The notes: generated from the letters alone by a model not told the origin. A stretch of DNA of 16,296 bases from Sphingomonas sp. (GCA_025935515.1 JAICVC010000031.1:1-16296), one strand, 5' to 3'; shown: positions 6,349-13,278, counted from the stretch's first letter. Numbers and translations are program-made.

Positions 6349-7283
6349 CTCGCTTGCTCCGTAATCTCCGGGGGCAGCAAAGTCTCGCGGTCGGTCTGCC
6401 CCTCGGGGTCGACGTGGATCAGGATTTCGGTGCCGGGAAAACGTCGCAGCAATTCGTCCTCGACGCGGTCAAGCCGATCGTGCGCCTCCTGCACGGTCCA
6501 GTGCGGCGGGACCCAGACATGGAATTGCGCGAAGTGATGGGTCCCGCTGGTTCGGGTGCGCAGGTCATGGAGTCCGGCAAGCTCCGGATAGTCTTTGGCA
6601 GCCGCCAGGAAGCGGTCGCGAAGGTCTTCGGGCCATTCCTTGTCCATCAACTGGTCGAGCGCATGGCTCGAAGCGCTCCAGGCGCCCCACAGCAACCACA
6701 GCGCGATCAGCAGGCCGAACAGTGCGTCGGCGCCGGTGAGGCCGGCGAACTGATCCAGTGCAAGGGCGACGATGACCGAGGCGTTGAGCATCAGGTCGGA
6801 CGAGTAATGTAGGCGATCGGTCCCGATCGCGAGCGAACCCGTGCGGCGGACGACGTGGCGCTGATAGCTGATCAGTGCGACAGTCAGCACCATAGCGATG
6901 ATCGATACGCCGATGCCGAGCTCGGCGTCGGCCGTCTGCGCGCCGCTCACCAGCCGCTGCACGGCGCGGAAGCCGATGAAGACCGCCGACAAGGAGATCA
7001 GGATGACCTGCGCAAGCGCCGCAAGCGCTTCCGCTTTGCCATGACCGAACCGATGGTCGTAGTCGGCAGGGACAGCAGCGATGCGCACGCCAAGCAGCAC
7101 CACCAGGCTGGCAACCAGGTCGAGCCCGCTGTCCGCGAGCGAGCCGAGCATCGCCATCGAGGAGGTCTGCAGCGCCGCATAGCTTTTCAGCACGATCAAG
7201 GTGACCGCCATGGCGATGCTGGCCAAGGCCGCGCGGGCGGTAAGCTTGGCCCGCTCCGCGGCGCTGATCGACTGTTCGGTCAC
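6345..7283 (-). CDS. Cation diffusion facilitator (FieF/YiiP-type) metal efflux transporter
   Basis: A 312-residue CDF transporter, expected to export Zn(II), Fe(II) or related divalent metals in exchange for protons as a homodimer in the inner membrane. Transport-site residues match FieF: D51 and D55 in SLADSGLDL (TM2), and H158 and D162 in LHYSSD (TM5). DYDHRFGHGKAEALAAL (73-89) is the conserved TM2-TM3 linker with D73, H76 and H80. The C-terminal cytoplasmic domain contains the GTHHFAQFHVWV and HVDPEG segments. The start is GTG 7281-7283, overlapping the pdxH stop as GTGA. A longer upstream frame lies inside pdxH in another reading frame and is rejected. The stop overlaps the PhzF-like start by four bases. 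Confidence 0.94.
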   Translation of the reverse strand: MTEQSISAAERAKLTARAALASIAMAVTLIVLKSYAALQTSSMAMLGSLADSGLDLVASLVVLLGVRIAAVPADYDHRFGHGKAEALAALAQVILISLSAVFIGFRAVQRLVSGAQTADAELGIGVSIIAMVLTVALISYQRHVVRRTGSLAIGTDRLHYSSDLMLNASVIVALALDQFAGLTGADALFGLLIALWLLWGAWSASSHALDQLMDKEWPEDLRDRFLAAAKDYPELAGLHDLRTRTSGTHHFAQFHVWVPPHWTVQEAHDRLDRVEDELLRRFPGTEILIHVDPEGQTDRETLLPPEITEQAR

Positions 7284-7858
7284 GGATAGAGCAGCCCTTC
7301 GGCCCACCCCTCGCCAGACCTGACGAACAGCCGGCGCTCGTGCAGCCGATGCGGGCGATTGGTCCAGAATTCGATCCGGTCGGGAATCAGGCGATAGCCT
7401 CCCCAATGTGGCGGCCGGGGCACGTCGCCACCTTCGAAGCGCTGCTGTGTGTCCGTGAAGCGCTGTTCGAACGTCTCTCTCCGATCCAGCGGCCGCGACT
7501 GGTCCGACGCCCAGGCCCCAAGCTGGGAATCCCGCGCCCGGCTGGCGAAATAGGCATCCGCGTCGGTGTCGGGCACGCGCTCGACCGTTCCTTCGATGCG
7601 CACCTGCCGCCGCAGCGATTTCCAGTGAAACAGCAGTGCCGCGCGGGGGTTGGCGGCGAGTTGCTTGCCCTTGGCGCTCTGCTCGTTGGTGTAGAAGGCA
7701 AACCCCTCCGGCCCATGGCCTTTGAGCAGCACCATCCTCACCGACGGATGCCCCGAAGGATCCGCCGTCGCGAGCGCCATCGCCTCCGGATCGTTGGGCT
7801 CGGATGAGCGCGCTTCCGCGAGCCACTGATCGAACAGGCTAAGGGGATCGGCCGCCAT
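7280..7858 (-). CDS. pdxH: Pyridoxamine/pyridoxine 5'-phosphate oxidase
   Basis: A 192-residue FMN enzyme that oxidises PNP or PMP to pyridoxal 5'-phosphate, the last step of PLP synthesis and salvage. FMN- and substrate-binding blocks are clear: SVRMVLLKG (39-47), GFAFYTNEQSAKGKQL (52-67), RRQVRIEG (83-90), SQLGAWAS (111-118), VPRPPHWGGYRL (146-157), and the signature IEFWTNRPHRLHER (162-175), including the substrate-contacting R171 and H173. The C-terminus ends WAEGLLYP where E. coli has an Arg-containing RLAP ending. The enzyme lacks about 25 N-terminal residues of the E. coli protein, a common length variation. ATG 7856-7858 is the first gene of the five-gene minus-strand operon and diverges from the J-domain gene. 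Confidence 0.96.
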   Translation of the reverse strand: MAADPLSLFDQWLAEARSSEPNDPEAMALATADPSGHPSVRMVLLKGHGPEGFAFYTNEQSAKGKQLAANPRAALLFHWKSLRRQVRIEGTVERVPDTDADAYFASRARDSQLGAWASDQSRPLDRRETFEQRFTDTQQRFEGGDVPRPPHWGGYRLIPDRIEFWTNRPHRLHERRLFVRSGEGWAEGLLYP

Positions 7859-7884
7859 CGTGCGGCGCCTTAGGCTTGGCCTCG

Positions 7885-7929
7885 CGCTTGCCGCAACCCA
7901 TCTGGTCAGCCAGAAACGCTTGCGGCAAG
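7885..7929. repeat. Near-palindromic 12-bp repeat pair in the pdxH/dnaJ divergent intergenic region
   Basis: CGCTTGCCGCAA (7885-7896) and CGCTTGCGGCAA (7917-7928) differ only at one base and start 32 bp apart, about three helical turns. Each core (TTGCNGCAA) is itself symmetric. Equally, CTTGCCGCAA (7887-7896) and TTGCGGCAAG (7920-7929) form a perfect 10-bp inverted repeat with a 23-base loop in the leader of the J-domain gene, its right arm abutting the Shine-Dalgarno GGAGG (7930-7934). It could be paired operators or an RNA hairpin controlling translation. Confidence 0.5.
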
Positions 7930-7937
7930 GGAGGATA

Positions 7938-8894
7938 ATGGCACTCGATCTCTATCAACGCCTGGGGCTGAAGCGCGGCGCGAGCGAGGCGGAGATCAAG
8001 AAGGCCTATCGCAGCCTCGCCAAGCAGCTTCACCCCGACCGCAACAAGGACAATCCCAACGCCGCGAAGCGCTTTTCCGAGGTCACCCATGCCTATGACC
8101 TGCTGTCCGACAAGGACAAGCGCGCACGCTACGACCGCGGCGAGATCGACGAGGACGGCAATCCCAAGATGCCGTTCGGCGCCGGATTCGGTGGCTATGG
8201 CGGTGCCGGGCCTCAGCCAGGCGGGCCGCAAGGGTTCGAGAATTTCAACTTCGGTGGAGCCGAAGGAGCCGACTTGAGCGACCTGTTCGAAGGGCTATTC
8301 GGTGGCGCGGCGGGGGGTCGGACGGGCGGCGGCGGACCGTTCGGCAGTTTCCGCCAGCGCGGTCGCCAGATCCAGAAGGGGGCCGACGTCGCCTATCGAC
8401 TGAAAGTCCCGTTTGAAGATGCGGTTGCCCTGAAGACGCAGCGGATCACGCTTGCCGACGGTAAGACCATCGACCTCAAATTGCCGCAGGGCCTCGACGA
8501 CGGAACCAGGATCCGCCTTGCCGGCAAGGGGGAGGAAGGACCGGGCGGCCGCGGCGACGCGATGGTCACGATCGAGATCGCGCCGCACCACTTCTACACG
8601 CGCGATGGCACCAACATCCGTCTCGAACTGCCGGTGACGCTCAGGGAGGCGGTGGTCGGCGCCAAGGTCAAGGTGCCAACGCCCGAAGGCGCCGTAATGC
8701 TGACGATCCCGAAAGGGACAAGCTCCGGAAAGGTCCTTCGTCTCAAGGGTCGCGGCTTCGTTGCCAGGGACGGCAAGCGCGGCGACCAGCTGGTGACCGT
8801 GGAAATCGATATCCCGTCCGATGACGCGGAACTACAGCGGTTCGCCGAAAAGTGGAGCGGTGGTGGCAACCCTCGCGCAAGCCTGGGGGTTTAG
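7938..8894 (+). CDS. Type II J-domain co-chaperone (DnaJ/CbpA-like)
   Basis: A 318-residue Hsp40 protein that would stimulate an Hsp70 ATPase and bind unfolded clients. The N-terminal J domain (about 3-67) contains the essential HPD at 32-34. A Gly/Phe-rich linker follows (about 80-137), then the two beta-sandwich substrate-binding domains (about 147-295) with the family stretch DDGTRIRLAGKGEEGPGGRGD (187-207). The CxxCxGxG zinc-finger repeats of canonical DnaJ are absent, so this is a type II (CbpA-like) J-protein and not the dnaK-linked DnaJ. The start ATG 7938 is fixed by GGGAGG four bases upstream and by the alignment of the J domain; an in-frame ATG at 7860 adds no J-domain sequence. The stop lies nine bases before yihY. 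Confidence 0.95.
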   Translation: MALDLYQRLGLKRGASEAEIKKAYRSLAKQLHPDRNKDNPNAAKRFSEVTHAYDLLSDKDKRARYDRGEIDEDGNPKMPFGAGFGGYGGAGPQPGGPQGFENFNFGGAEGADLSDLFEGLFGGAAGGRTGGGGPFGSFRQRGRQIQKGADVAYRLKVPFEDAVALKTQRITLADGKTIDLKLPQGLDDGTRIRLAGKGEEGPGGRGDAMVTIEIAPHHFYTRDGTNIRLELPVTLREAVVGAKVKVPTPEGAVMLTIPKGTSSGKVLRLKGRGFVARDGKRGDQLVTVEIDIPSDDAELQRFAEKWSGGGNPRASLGV

Positions 8895-8903
8895 CGGCGC
8901 TCG

Positions 8904-9938
8904 ATGCGCGACCTTTCACCCCAATCGCCCGAAGCCCGCCGCAAGCGGCTCGCGAGCATGCGCGCGGCCTTTGGCACGGAGGTCGAGGAGAAGCTCAAGC
9001 CACGGCGGACCGCGTGGGAGGTCGTGAAACGGGTCGCGATCGGGGTCTATAACGACGGCTTCATCCATGCCGGAAACCTCGCTTATCTGTCGATCGTAGC
9101 GCTTTTCCCGTTCATTATCGTCGCCGCCGCGGTCGCGCATTTGCTGGGGCAGGGACAGGACGCACAGCTCACTGTGTACAACATCCTCCGCCGGCTTCCG
9201 CCAAACGTCGCCGACACGTTGCGCGAGCCGATCAACGAGGTCCTGACGGTCCGGACCGGGCCGCTGCTGTGGTTCGGAGCGATCATCGGATTGTGGACCG
9301 CCACCAGCTTCGTCGAGACCATCCGCGATATCCTTCGCCGCTGCTACGGCGTGAAGTTCTGCGCGCCGTTCTGGGAATATCGCCTGGGCTCGATTCTGCT
9401 GATCCTCGGCGCGGTGCTGCTGCTCATGGTCTCGTTCGCGGCGACGACGGCCCTCAGCCTCCTGCACCACGCATTGGTCGAATGGTTTCCCTTCGCGGAA
9501 GGGTTGGGCAACCGGCTCGGCATTTACCGCCTGGTGCCCGCGGCGACTCTGTTCTTCACTTTCTTCGCCTTGTTCTATGCGCTGACGCCGGCGCGCTATC
9601 GCAAGCACGGCTGCCCCAAGTGGCCGGGATCGCTGCTGATCACTGTCTGGTGGCTGGCAACCGTCGAAGTCCTGCCCTTCGCGCTCGGCCTGCTGGGCGG
9701 CTACAGCCTGACCTACGGCAGCCTCGCCGGCGTGATGATCGCGCTGATCTTCTTTTTCGTCATCGGCCTCGGCGTCGTCATGGGCGCGGAGCTCAACGCG
9801 GCGCTGGCAGAAGGTGGGGCCACCGCGCTAAAGGGCGAGGTCTATACCGGTCCGTACACCGACGAGCTCGAGGTGGAGGAACCTCAACCCGGCGAGGATG
9901 TCGAACCGGAGCTGCAAAGAGAGGGGCCACAACTTTGA
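8904..9938 (+). CDS. YihY/virulence factor BrkB family inner-membrane protein
   Basis: A 344-residue polytopic membrane protein of the YihY/BrkB family (formerly mis-annotated as RNase BN); the molecular function is unknown. About six membrane segments are visible near residues 56-82, 119-138, 161-190, 208-230, 243-266 and 274-296. Family motifs include the TM1 region HAGNLAYLSIVALFPF, GLWTATSFVETIRDILRRCYGV (129-150), ALTPARYRK near 226-234, and the TM6 end GVVMGAELNAAL. An N-terminal basic extension (1-45) and an acidic Glu/Pro-rich tail (319-344) are cytoplasmic additions. The chosen start ATG 8904 has no strong Shine-Dalgarno; M19 is an alternative. Its TGA overlaps the TTG proposed for fabI, implying coupling. 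Confidence 0.92.
   Translation: MRDLSPQSPEARRKRLASMRAAFGTEVEEKLKPRRTAWEVVKRVAIGVYNDGFIHAGNLAYLSIVALFPFIIVAAAVAHLLGQGQDAQLTVYNILRRLPPNVADTLREPINEVLTVRTGPLLWFGAIIGLWTATSFVETIRDILRRCYGVKFCAPFWEYRLGSILLILGAVLLLMVSFAATTALSLLHHALVEWFPFAEGLGNRLGIYRLVPAATLFFTFFALFYALTPARYRKHGCPKWPGSLLITVWWLATVEVLPFALGLLGGYSLTYGSLAGVMIALIFFFVIGLGVVMGAELNAALAEGGATALKGEVYTGPYTDELEVEEPQPGEDVEPELQREGPQL
9921..9926 (+). promoter_or_regulatory. Ribosome-binding site deciding the fabI start
   Basis: GAGGGG lies 8 bases before TTG 9935, an ideal spacing, but 20 bases before the in-frame ATG 9947. This favours the TTG, which also overlaps the yihY stop as TTGA. Confidence 0.65.
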
Positions 9939-10738
9939 GCGGATTGATGCAGGGCAAGCGCGGGTTGATCATGGGCCTCGCCAACGACCGCTCGCTGGCG
10001 TGGGGCATCGCGCGCGCCTTGGGCGACCAGGGCGCCGAGCTCGCCTTCTCCTACCAGGGCGAAGCGCTCGAGAAGCGCGTGCGGCCGCTTGCTGCCGAGC
10101 TCGGCTCCGACCTGCTGGTCGACTGCGACGTTTCCGACATGAAGGCGCTCGACAAGACCTTCGACGCGTTGAAGGAGCGGTGGAAGCAGCTCGACTTCGT
10201 CGTCCACGCGATCGGCTATTCCGACAAGAACGAGCTCAGGGGCAAGTTTGTCGACACGTCGATGGACAATTTCCTGATGACCATGAACATCTCGGTCTAC
10301 AGCTTCGTGGCCGTCGCGCAGCGCGCGCGCCGGCTGATGCCGAACGGCGGCTCGATGCTGACGCTGACCTATTACGGGGCCGAGAAGGTGATCCCGCACT
10401 ACAATGTGATGGGCGTGGCCAAGGCCGCGCTCGACGCCAGCGTCAAATATCTCGCCATGGACCTCGGCCCGGAGGGCATTCGCGTCAACGCCATCTCGGC
10501 CGGCCCGATCAAGACGCTTGCGGCGAGCGGGATCGGCGACTTCCGCTACATCATGAAATGGAACGAATATAATTCGCCGCTGCGCCGCAATGTGACGATC
10601 GAGGACGTCGGCGGCGCCGGCCTCTACCTGCTCAGCGACCTCTCATCGGGCGTCACGGGCGAGATCCACCATGTCGATGCCGGCTACAACGTGGTTGGCA
10701 TGAAGGCTGAGGACGCGCCCGACATCGCGACGGTGTGA
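9935..10738 (+). CDS. fabI: Enoyl-[acyl-carrier-protein] reductase (NADH) FabI
   Basis: A 267-residue SDR-fold enzyme that reduces trans-2-enoyl-ACP in the last step of each type II fatty-acid elongation cycle. Visible features are the modified nucleotide-binding start KRGLIMGLANDRSLAWGIA (8-26), VVHAIGY (89-95), the catalytic pair Y156 and K163 in the block from Y146 (YYGAEKVIPHYNVMGVAKA), and AISAGPIKTLAASGI followed by PLRRNVTIEDVG. With the TTG start, Y156 and K163 fall at the same numbers as in E. coli FabI. TTG 9935 is preferred over ATG 9947 because GAGGGG is eight bases upstream and TTGA overlaps the yihY stop. The TGA stop overlaps the acetyltransferase start. Membrane-lipid synthesis may link it loosely to yihY, but that is inference. 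Confidence 0.96.
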   Translation: MSGLMQGKRGLIMGLANDRSLAWGIARALGDQGAELAFSYQGEALEKRVRPLAAELGSDLLVDCDVSDMKALDKTFDALKERWKQLDFVVHAIGYSDKNELRGKFVDTSMDNFLMTMNISVYSFVAVAQRARRLMPNGGSMLTLTYYGAEKVIPHYNVMGVAKAALDASVKYLAMDLGPEGIRVNAISAGPIKTLAASGIGDFRYIMKWNEYNSPLRRNVTIEDVGGAGLYLLSDLSSGVTGEIHHVDAGYNVVGMKAEDAPDIATV

Positions 10739-11244
10739 TGGTCGCCATCCGCTCCGCGGCTCCCGAGGACTTGCAAGGGATCAGGAGCGTTCATCTCGCC
10801 GCATTTCCAACCGCCCTGGAAGCGAATTTGGTCGACAAGCTCGATGGCTCTGGCGATGTCCTCATCTCTCTCGTCGCCGAGGATTGCGGCCGAATCGTCG
10901 GCCACGTGTTGTTCAGCCGCATGGATGTGGAGGCAGACGAGCGCGTCGTCGCCGGAATGGGCCTCGCTCCTGTCGCTGTGCTCCCGGATTATCAGTCGCG
11001 GGGAATCGGCACGTCGCTGATCCATGCGGCCCTTCGGCTCGCAGAAGCGCGCGGGGCGGACATCGTCTTCGTCCTCGGCGATCCCGAATATTACGGCCGC
11101 TTCGGCTTCGACGCAGCGACCGCCGCCCCGTTTCAGTCGCCTTATCGGGGCCCGCACTTCCAGGCACTGGTGCTGCGGCCTGGGTTCAAGCCGCCGCGGT
11201 CGGGCCGTGCGGACTATGCGGCTGCGTTCGCCGAACTCGGATGA
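10738..11244 (+). CDS. GNAT family N-acetyltransferase (YhbS-like)
   Basis: A 168-residue GCN5-related acetyltransferase. The acetyl-CoA pyrophosphate-binding motif A is VLPDYQSRGIGTSLIHAAL (81-99), with QSRGIG as the Q/R-x-x-G-x-G loop. DPEYYGRFGF (115-124) is characteristic of the YhbS (COG3153) branch, whose substrates are mostly unknown. The start is ambiguous by one codon: GTG 10735 (GTGA overlap with fabI) or ATG 10738 (TGATG overlap); ATG is used here. The stop TGA overlaps the acylphosphatase ATG (ATGA). Close coupling to fabI suggests co-expression but not necessarily a shared pathway. Confidence 0.92.
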   Translation: MVAIRSAAPEDLQGIRSVHLAAFPTALEANLVDKLDGSGDVLISLVAEDCGRIVGHVLFSRMDVEADERVVAGMGLAPVAVLPDYQSRGIGTSLIHAALRLAEARGADIVFVLGDPEYYGRFGFDAATAAPFQSPYRGPHFQALVLRPGFKPPRSGRADYAAAFAELG

Positions 11245-11513
11245 CCATTGCCCGCCACATCAGTGTAACCGGGCGCGTGCAAGGCGTCTTCTTCCGCTCG
11301 TGGACCCGCGAGCAGGCGGACGCGCTCGAAGTGACGGGCTGGGTGCGCAATTGCCCCGATGGTCGCGTCGACGCCCACCTGGAGGGCGAGGAAGCCGCTG
11401 TCGAGCAGATGATCGAGCGGATGCGTCGGGGTCCGCCGTCGGCCAAGGTGGAGGACATCAGGCTGTGGGACGTCGCGCCCTGCGACTTCGACAGCTTCGA
11501 AGTCCGGCACTAG
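11241..11513 (+). CDS. acyP: Acylphosphatase
   Basis: A 90-residue cytoplasmic enzyme that hydrolyses carboxyl-phosphate bonds of acyl phosphates. The signature GRVQGVFFR (11-19) supplies the phosphate-binding R19, and GWVRNCPDGRV (33-43) supplies the catalytic N37; both are intact and the length is that of the family. ATG 11241 overlaps the GNAT stop by four bases (ATGA). It ends at TAG 11511-11513, which overlaps the stop of the converging purA within CTAG 11510-11513. It is the last gene of the J-protein - yihY - fabI - GNAT - acyP group. No intrinsic terminator is visible after it. Confidence 0.95.
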   Translation: MTIARHISVTGRVQGVFFRSWTREQADALEVTGWVRNCPDGRVDAHLEGEEAAVEQMIERMRRGPPSAKVEDIRLWDVAPCDFDSFEVRH

Positions 11514-12799
11514 CCTGCGAAGGGATCCCGCACCAGGATCGTGTCGTCGCGCTGCGGCGACGTGCTGACCAGCGCCACCGGGCAGCGAATCAGTTCCTCC
11601 ACCCGGCGGACATATTTGATTGCTCGCGCGGGCAGGTCGGCCCAGCTGCGAGCGCCCTGCGTTGAGCCCGGCCAGCCCTCGATCTCTTCGTAGACGGGCT
11701 CCACCCGCGCCTGGTCGGCGGCGTGGGGCGGTAAATAATCGAACGCCTTGCCGCCAATGCGATAGCCTGTGCAGATCCGCACCGTCTCGAAGCCGTCGAG
11801 CACGTCGAGCTTGGTGAGCGCGACGCCGGTCACGCCGCTGACCGCGACGGCCTGCCGCACGAGCACCGCGTCGAACCAGCCGCAGCGGCGCTTGCGGCCG
11901 GTGACGGTGCCGAACTCGTGCCCGCGCTCGCCGAGCTTCTGGCCGACCTCATTGTCCTGCTCCGTCGGGAAGGGCCCGGAGCCGACGCGGGTCGTGTAGG
12001 CCTTGACGATGCCAAGCACGAACCCGGCTCCCGAAGGGCCGATGCCGCTGCCCGATCCGGTGGTTCCGGCGACCGTGTTGGACGAAGTGACAAAGGGATA
12101 CGTGCCGTGGTCGACGTCGAGCAGGACACCCTGCGCGCCTTCGAACAGGATGCGCTTGTTGTCGCGGAGCGCCTCGTCGAGATCGCGCCACACCGGGCCC
12201 GCGAAAGACAGGACGAAGTCCGCGATCTCGGCGAGATCGTTGCGAAGCCGCTGGCGGTCGACCGGCGGCTCGTTGAAGCCGGCGCGGAGCGCATCGTGGT
12301 GCGCGCACAAGCGGTCGAGCAAGGGTTCGAGCTCGCCGAGGTGCGCGAGATCGCAAACCCGGATGGCCCGGCGGCCGACCTTGTCCTCGTAGGCCGGGCC
12401 GATGCCGCGCCGCGTGGTCCCGATCTTGCCCGCGCCCGATGCATCCTCGCGCAGGCCGTCGAGATCGCGGTGGATCGGGAGGATGAGGGGGCAGGTCTCG
12501 GCAATTCGCAGCACGCCGGGCGTGACGTCCACGCCCTGCTCGCGGATGCGCTCGACCTCGGCCTTCAAGGCCCAGGGATCGAGCACGACGCCATTGCCGA
12601 TCACCGAGGGCGTGCCGCGGACGATTCCGCTGGGAAGGAGCGACAGTTTGTAGGTCTGGTTGCCGACGACGAGCGTATGGCCGGCGTTATGGCCGCCCTG
12701 GAAGCGCACCACCATGTCGGCCCGGCTCGCCAGCCAATCGACGATCTTGCCCTTGCCTTCGTCGCCCCACTGGGCGCCGATGACGGTGACGTTTCCCAC
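11510..12799 (-). CDS. purA: Adenylosuccinate synthetase
   Basis: A 429-residue GTP-dependent enzyme joining IMP and aspartate in the first committed step of AMP synthesis. The P-loop-like GAQWGDEGKGK (8-18) contains catalytic D13; GGHNAGHT (35-42) contains H41, the same numbers as in E. coli. TTRRGIGPAYEDK (128-140) is the IMP-binding loop, and VTGRKRRCGWFD and LTKLDVLDG are further family blocks. The start is GTG 12797-12799, supported by GAGGAA upstream and by the position of D13. It converges on acyP with a shared CTAG. The 172 bases before it also carry the lipoprotein promoter on the other strand. Confidence 0.97.
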   Translation of the reverse strand: MGNVTVIGAQWGDEGKGKIVDWLASRADMVVRFQGGHNAGHTLVVGNQTYKLSLLPSGIVRGTPSVIGNGVVLDPWALKAEVERIREQGVDVTPGVLRIAETCPLILPIHRDLDGLREDASGAGKIGTTRRGIGPAYEDKVGRRAIRVCDLAHLGELEPLLDRLCAHHDALRAGFNEPPVDRQRLRNDLAEIADFVLSFAGPVWRDLDEALRDNKRILFEGAQGVLLDVDHGTYPFVTSSNTVAGTTGSGSGIGPSGAGFVLGIVKAYTTRVGSGPFPTEQDNEVGQKLGERGHEFGTVTGRKRRCGWFDAVLVRQAVAVSGVTGVALTKLDVLDGFETVRICTGYRIGGKAFDYLPPHAADQARVEPVYEEIEGWPGSTQGARSWADLPARAIKYVRRVEELIRCPVALVSTSPQRDDTILVRDPFAG

Positions 12800-12883
12800 C
12801 TTCGTTCCTCGTTTTGCGCGGAATTCGGGCTCCTAGGCGGAGCGTCGTCGCGCGTCCAGCCGTCGCGAAAACGTTGACCAGGC

Positions 12884-12909
12884 GGAACAGAAATCCTTCA
12901 TCGGGCGTA
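12884..12909 (+). promoter_or_regulatory. Putative EcfG-type promoter of the hendecad lipoprotein gene
   Basis: GGAAC (12884-12888), 17 bases, then CGTA (12906-12909) differs from the EcfG consensus GGAAC-N16/17-CGTT in the last base. Transcription would begin near 12916 and leave a leader of about 55 bases before ATG 12972, the same geometry as the element at 429-454. A TTGACC at 12874-12879 could be a sigma-70 -35 box, but no matching -10 is seen. Confidence 0.45.
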
Positions 12910-12971
12910 TTGCAGTTCCGCGACGCGCCCTGGCGCGGGCGCGAACGGAAACCGATAGGGGAACTGAATCC

Positions 12972-13235
12972 ATGAAGACCACCACCGTCCTTGCGATTGC
13001 GCTCGGCCTTGGCGCGCTTGGAGCGTGCAACAAGAGCCCACAGGAGCAGACCGCCGACAATATCGAGGCGAACGCCGAGAATACGGCGGATACGATCGAA
13101 GCCAATGCCGACAATGCTGCCGACATGATGCAGGCCAACGCCGAGAATGCGGCGGACGCGGTCCGCAATTCGGGCGAGAACAGCGCCGACTCGGTCCGCA
13201 ACAGCGCGGATGCCGACGGCAACAGCGCGAACTAA
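12972..13235 (+). CDS. Small lipoprotein made of 11-residue (hendecad) repeats
   Basis: An 87-residue protein. A signal peptide (MKTTTVLAIALGLGALGA) ends in a lipobox LGAC, with C19 as the lipidation site, so the mature protein is a lipid-anchored 69-residue chain. Residues 30-84 are five tandem 11-residue units of the pattern x-(I/M/V)-(E/Q/R)-(A/N)-(N/S)-(A/G)-(E/D)-N-(T/A/S)-A-D, very rich in Asn, Ala and Asp/Glu. Such hendecads favour a long, lightly twisted amphipathic helix or coiled coil, in the manner of Lpp (heptads) or LEA-type proteins. No enzymatic motif exists. An AGGGGA lies upstream of ATG 12972, a putative EcfG promoter sits at 12884-12909, and a clear terminator follows at 13279-13313, so it is a single-gene unit. 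A role in envelope stress is inference. Confidence 0.85.
   Translation: MKTTTVLAIALGLGALGACNKSPQEQTADNIEANAENTADTIEANADNAADMMQANAENAADAVRNSGENSADSVRNSADADGNSAN
13059..13223 (+). repeat. Five in-frame 33-bp degenerate tandem repeats inside the lipoprotein gene
   Basis: Five 33-base units encode lipoprotein residues 30-40, 41-51, 52-62, 63-73 and 74-84. Units 1-3 share GAxGCxAAyGCCGAxAAT-like sequence, and units 4-5 share GGTCCGCAA, so two sub-families are visible. The repeats are diverged in DNA but conserved in protein pattern, which suggests old duplication held by selection for the helix periodicity. Confidence 0.75.
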
Positions 13236-13278
13236 ATCGCGTCGCGTCGCGCCGCTCGCACGCAGGCGGCCGGCCGAG

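Noticed and set aside
5500..6537. A 345-codon + strand open frame opposite the PhzF-like gene
   Set aside because: It is antisense to the clear PhzF-like frame and crosses two gene boundaries; no family features.
7284..7826. N-terminal extension of the CDF transporter into pdxH, which would look like a fusion protein
   Set aside because: The extension is the pdxH coding region read in another frame; GTG 7283 overlapping the pdxH stop gives a normal-length CDF protein.
11918..12877. A 319-codon + strand open frame opposite purA
   Set aside because: purA on the minus strand has intact catalytic residues through this whole region; the antisense product is Ala/Arg/Asp-rich without motifs.
12874..12902. 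Sigma-70 promoter TTGACC before the lipoprotein gene
   Set aside because: The -35 is good, but the base positions 17-18 further on (TTCATC/TCATCG) do not resemble a -10, so the EcfG-like element is preferred.
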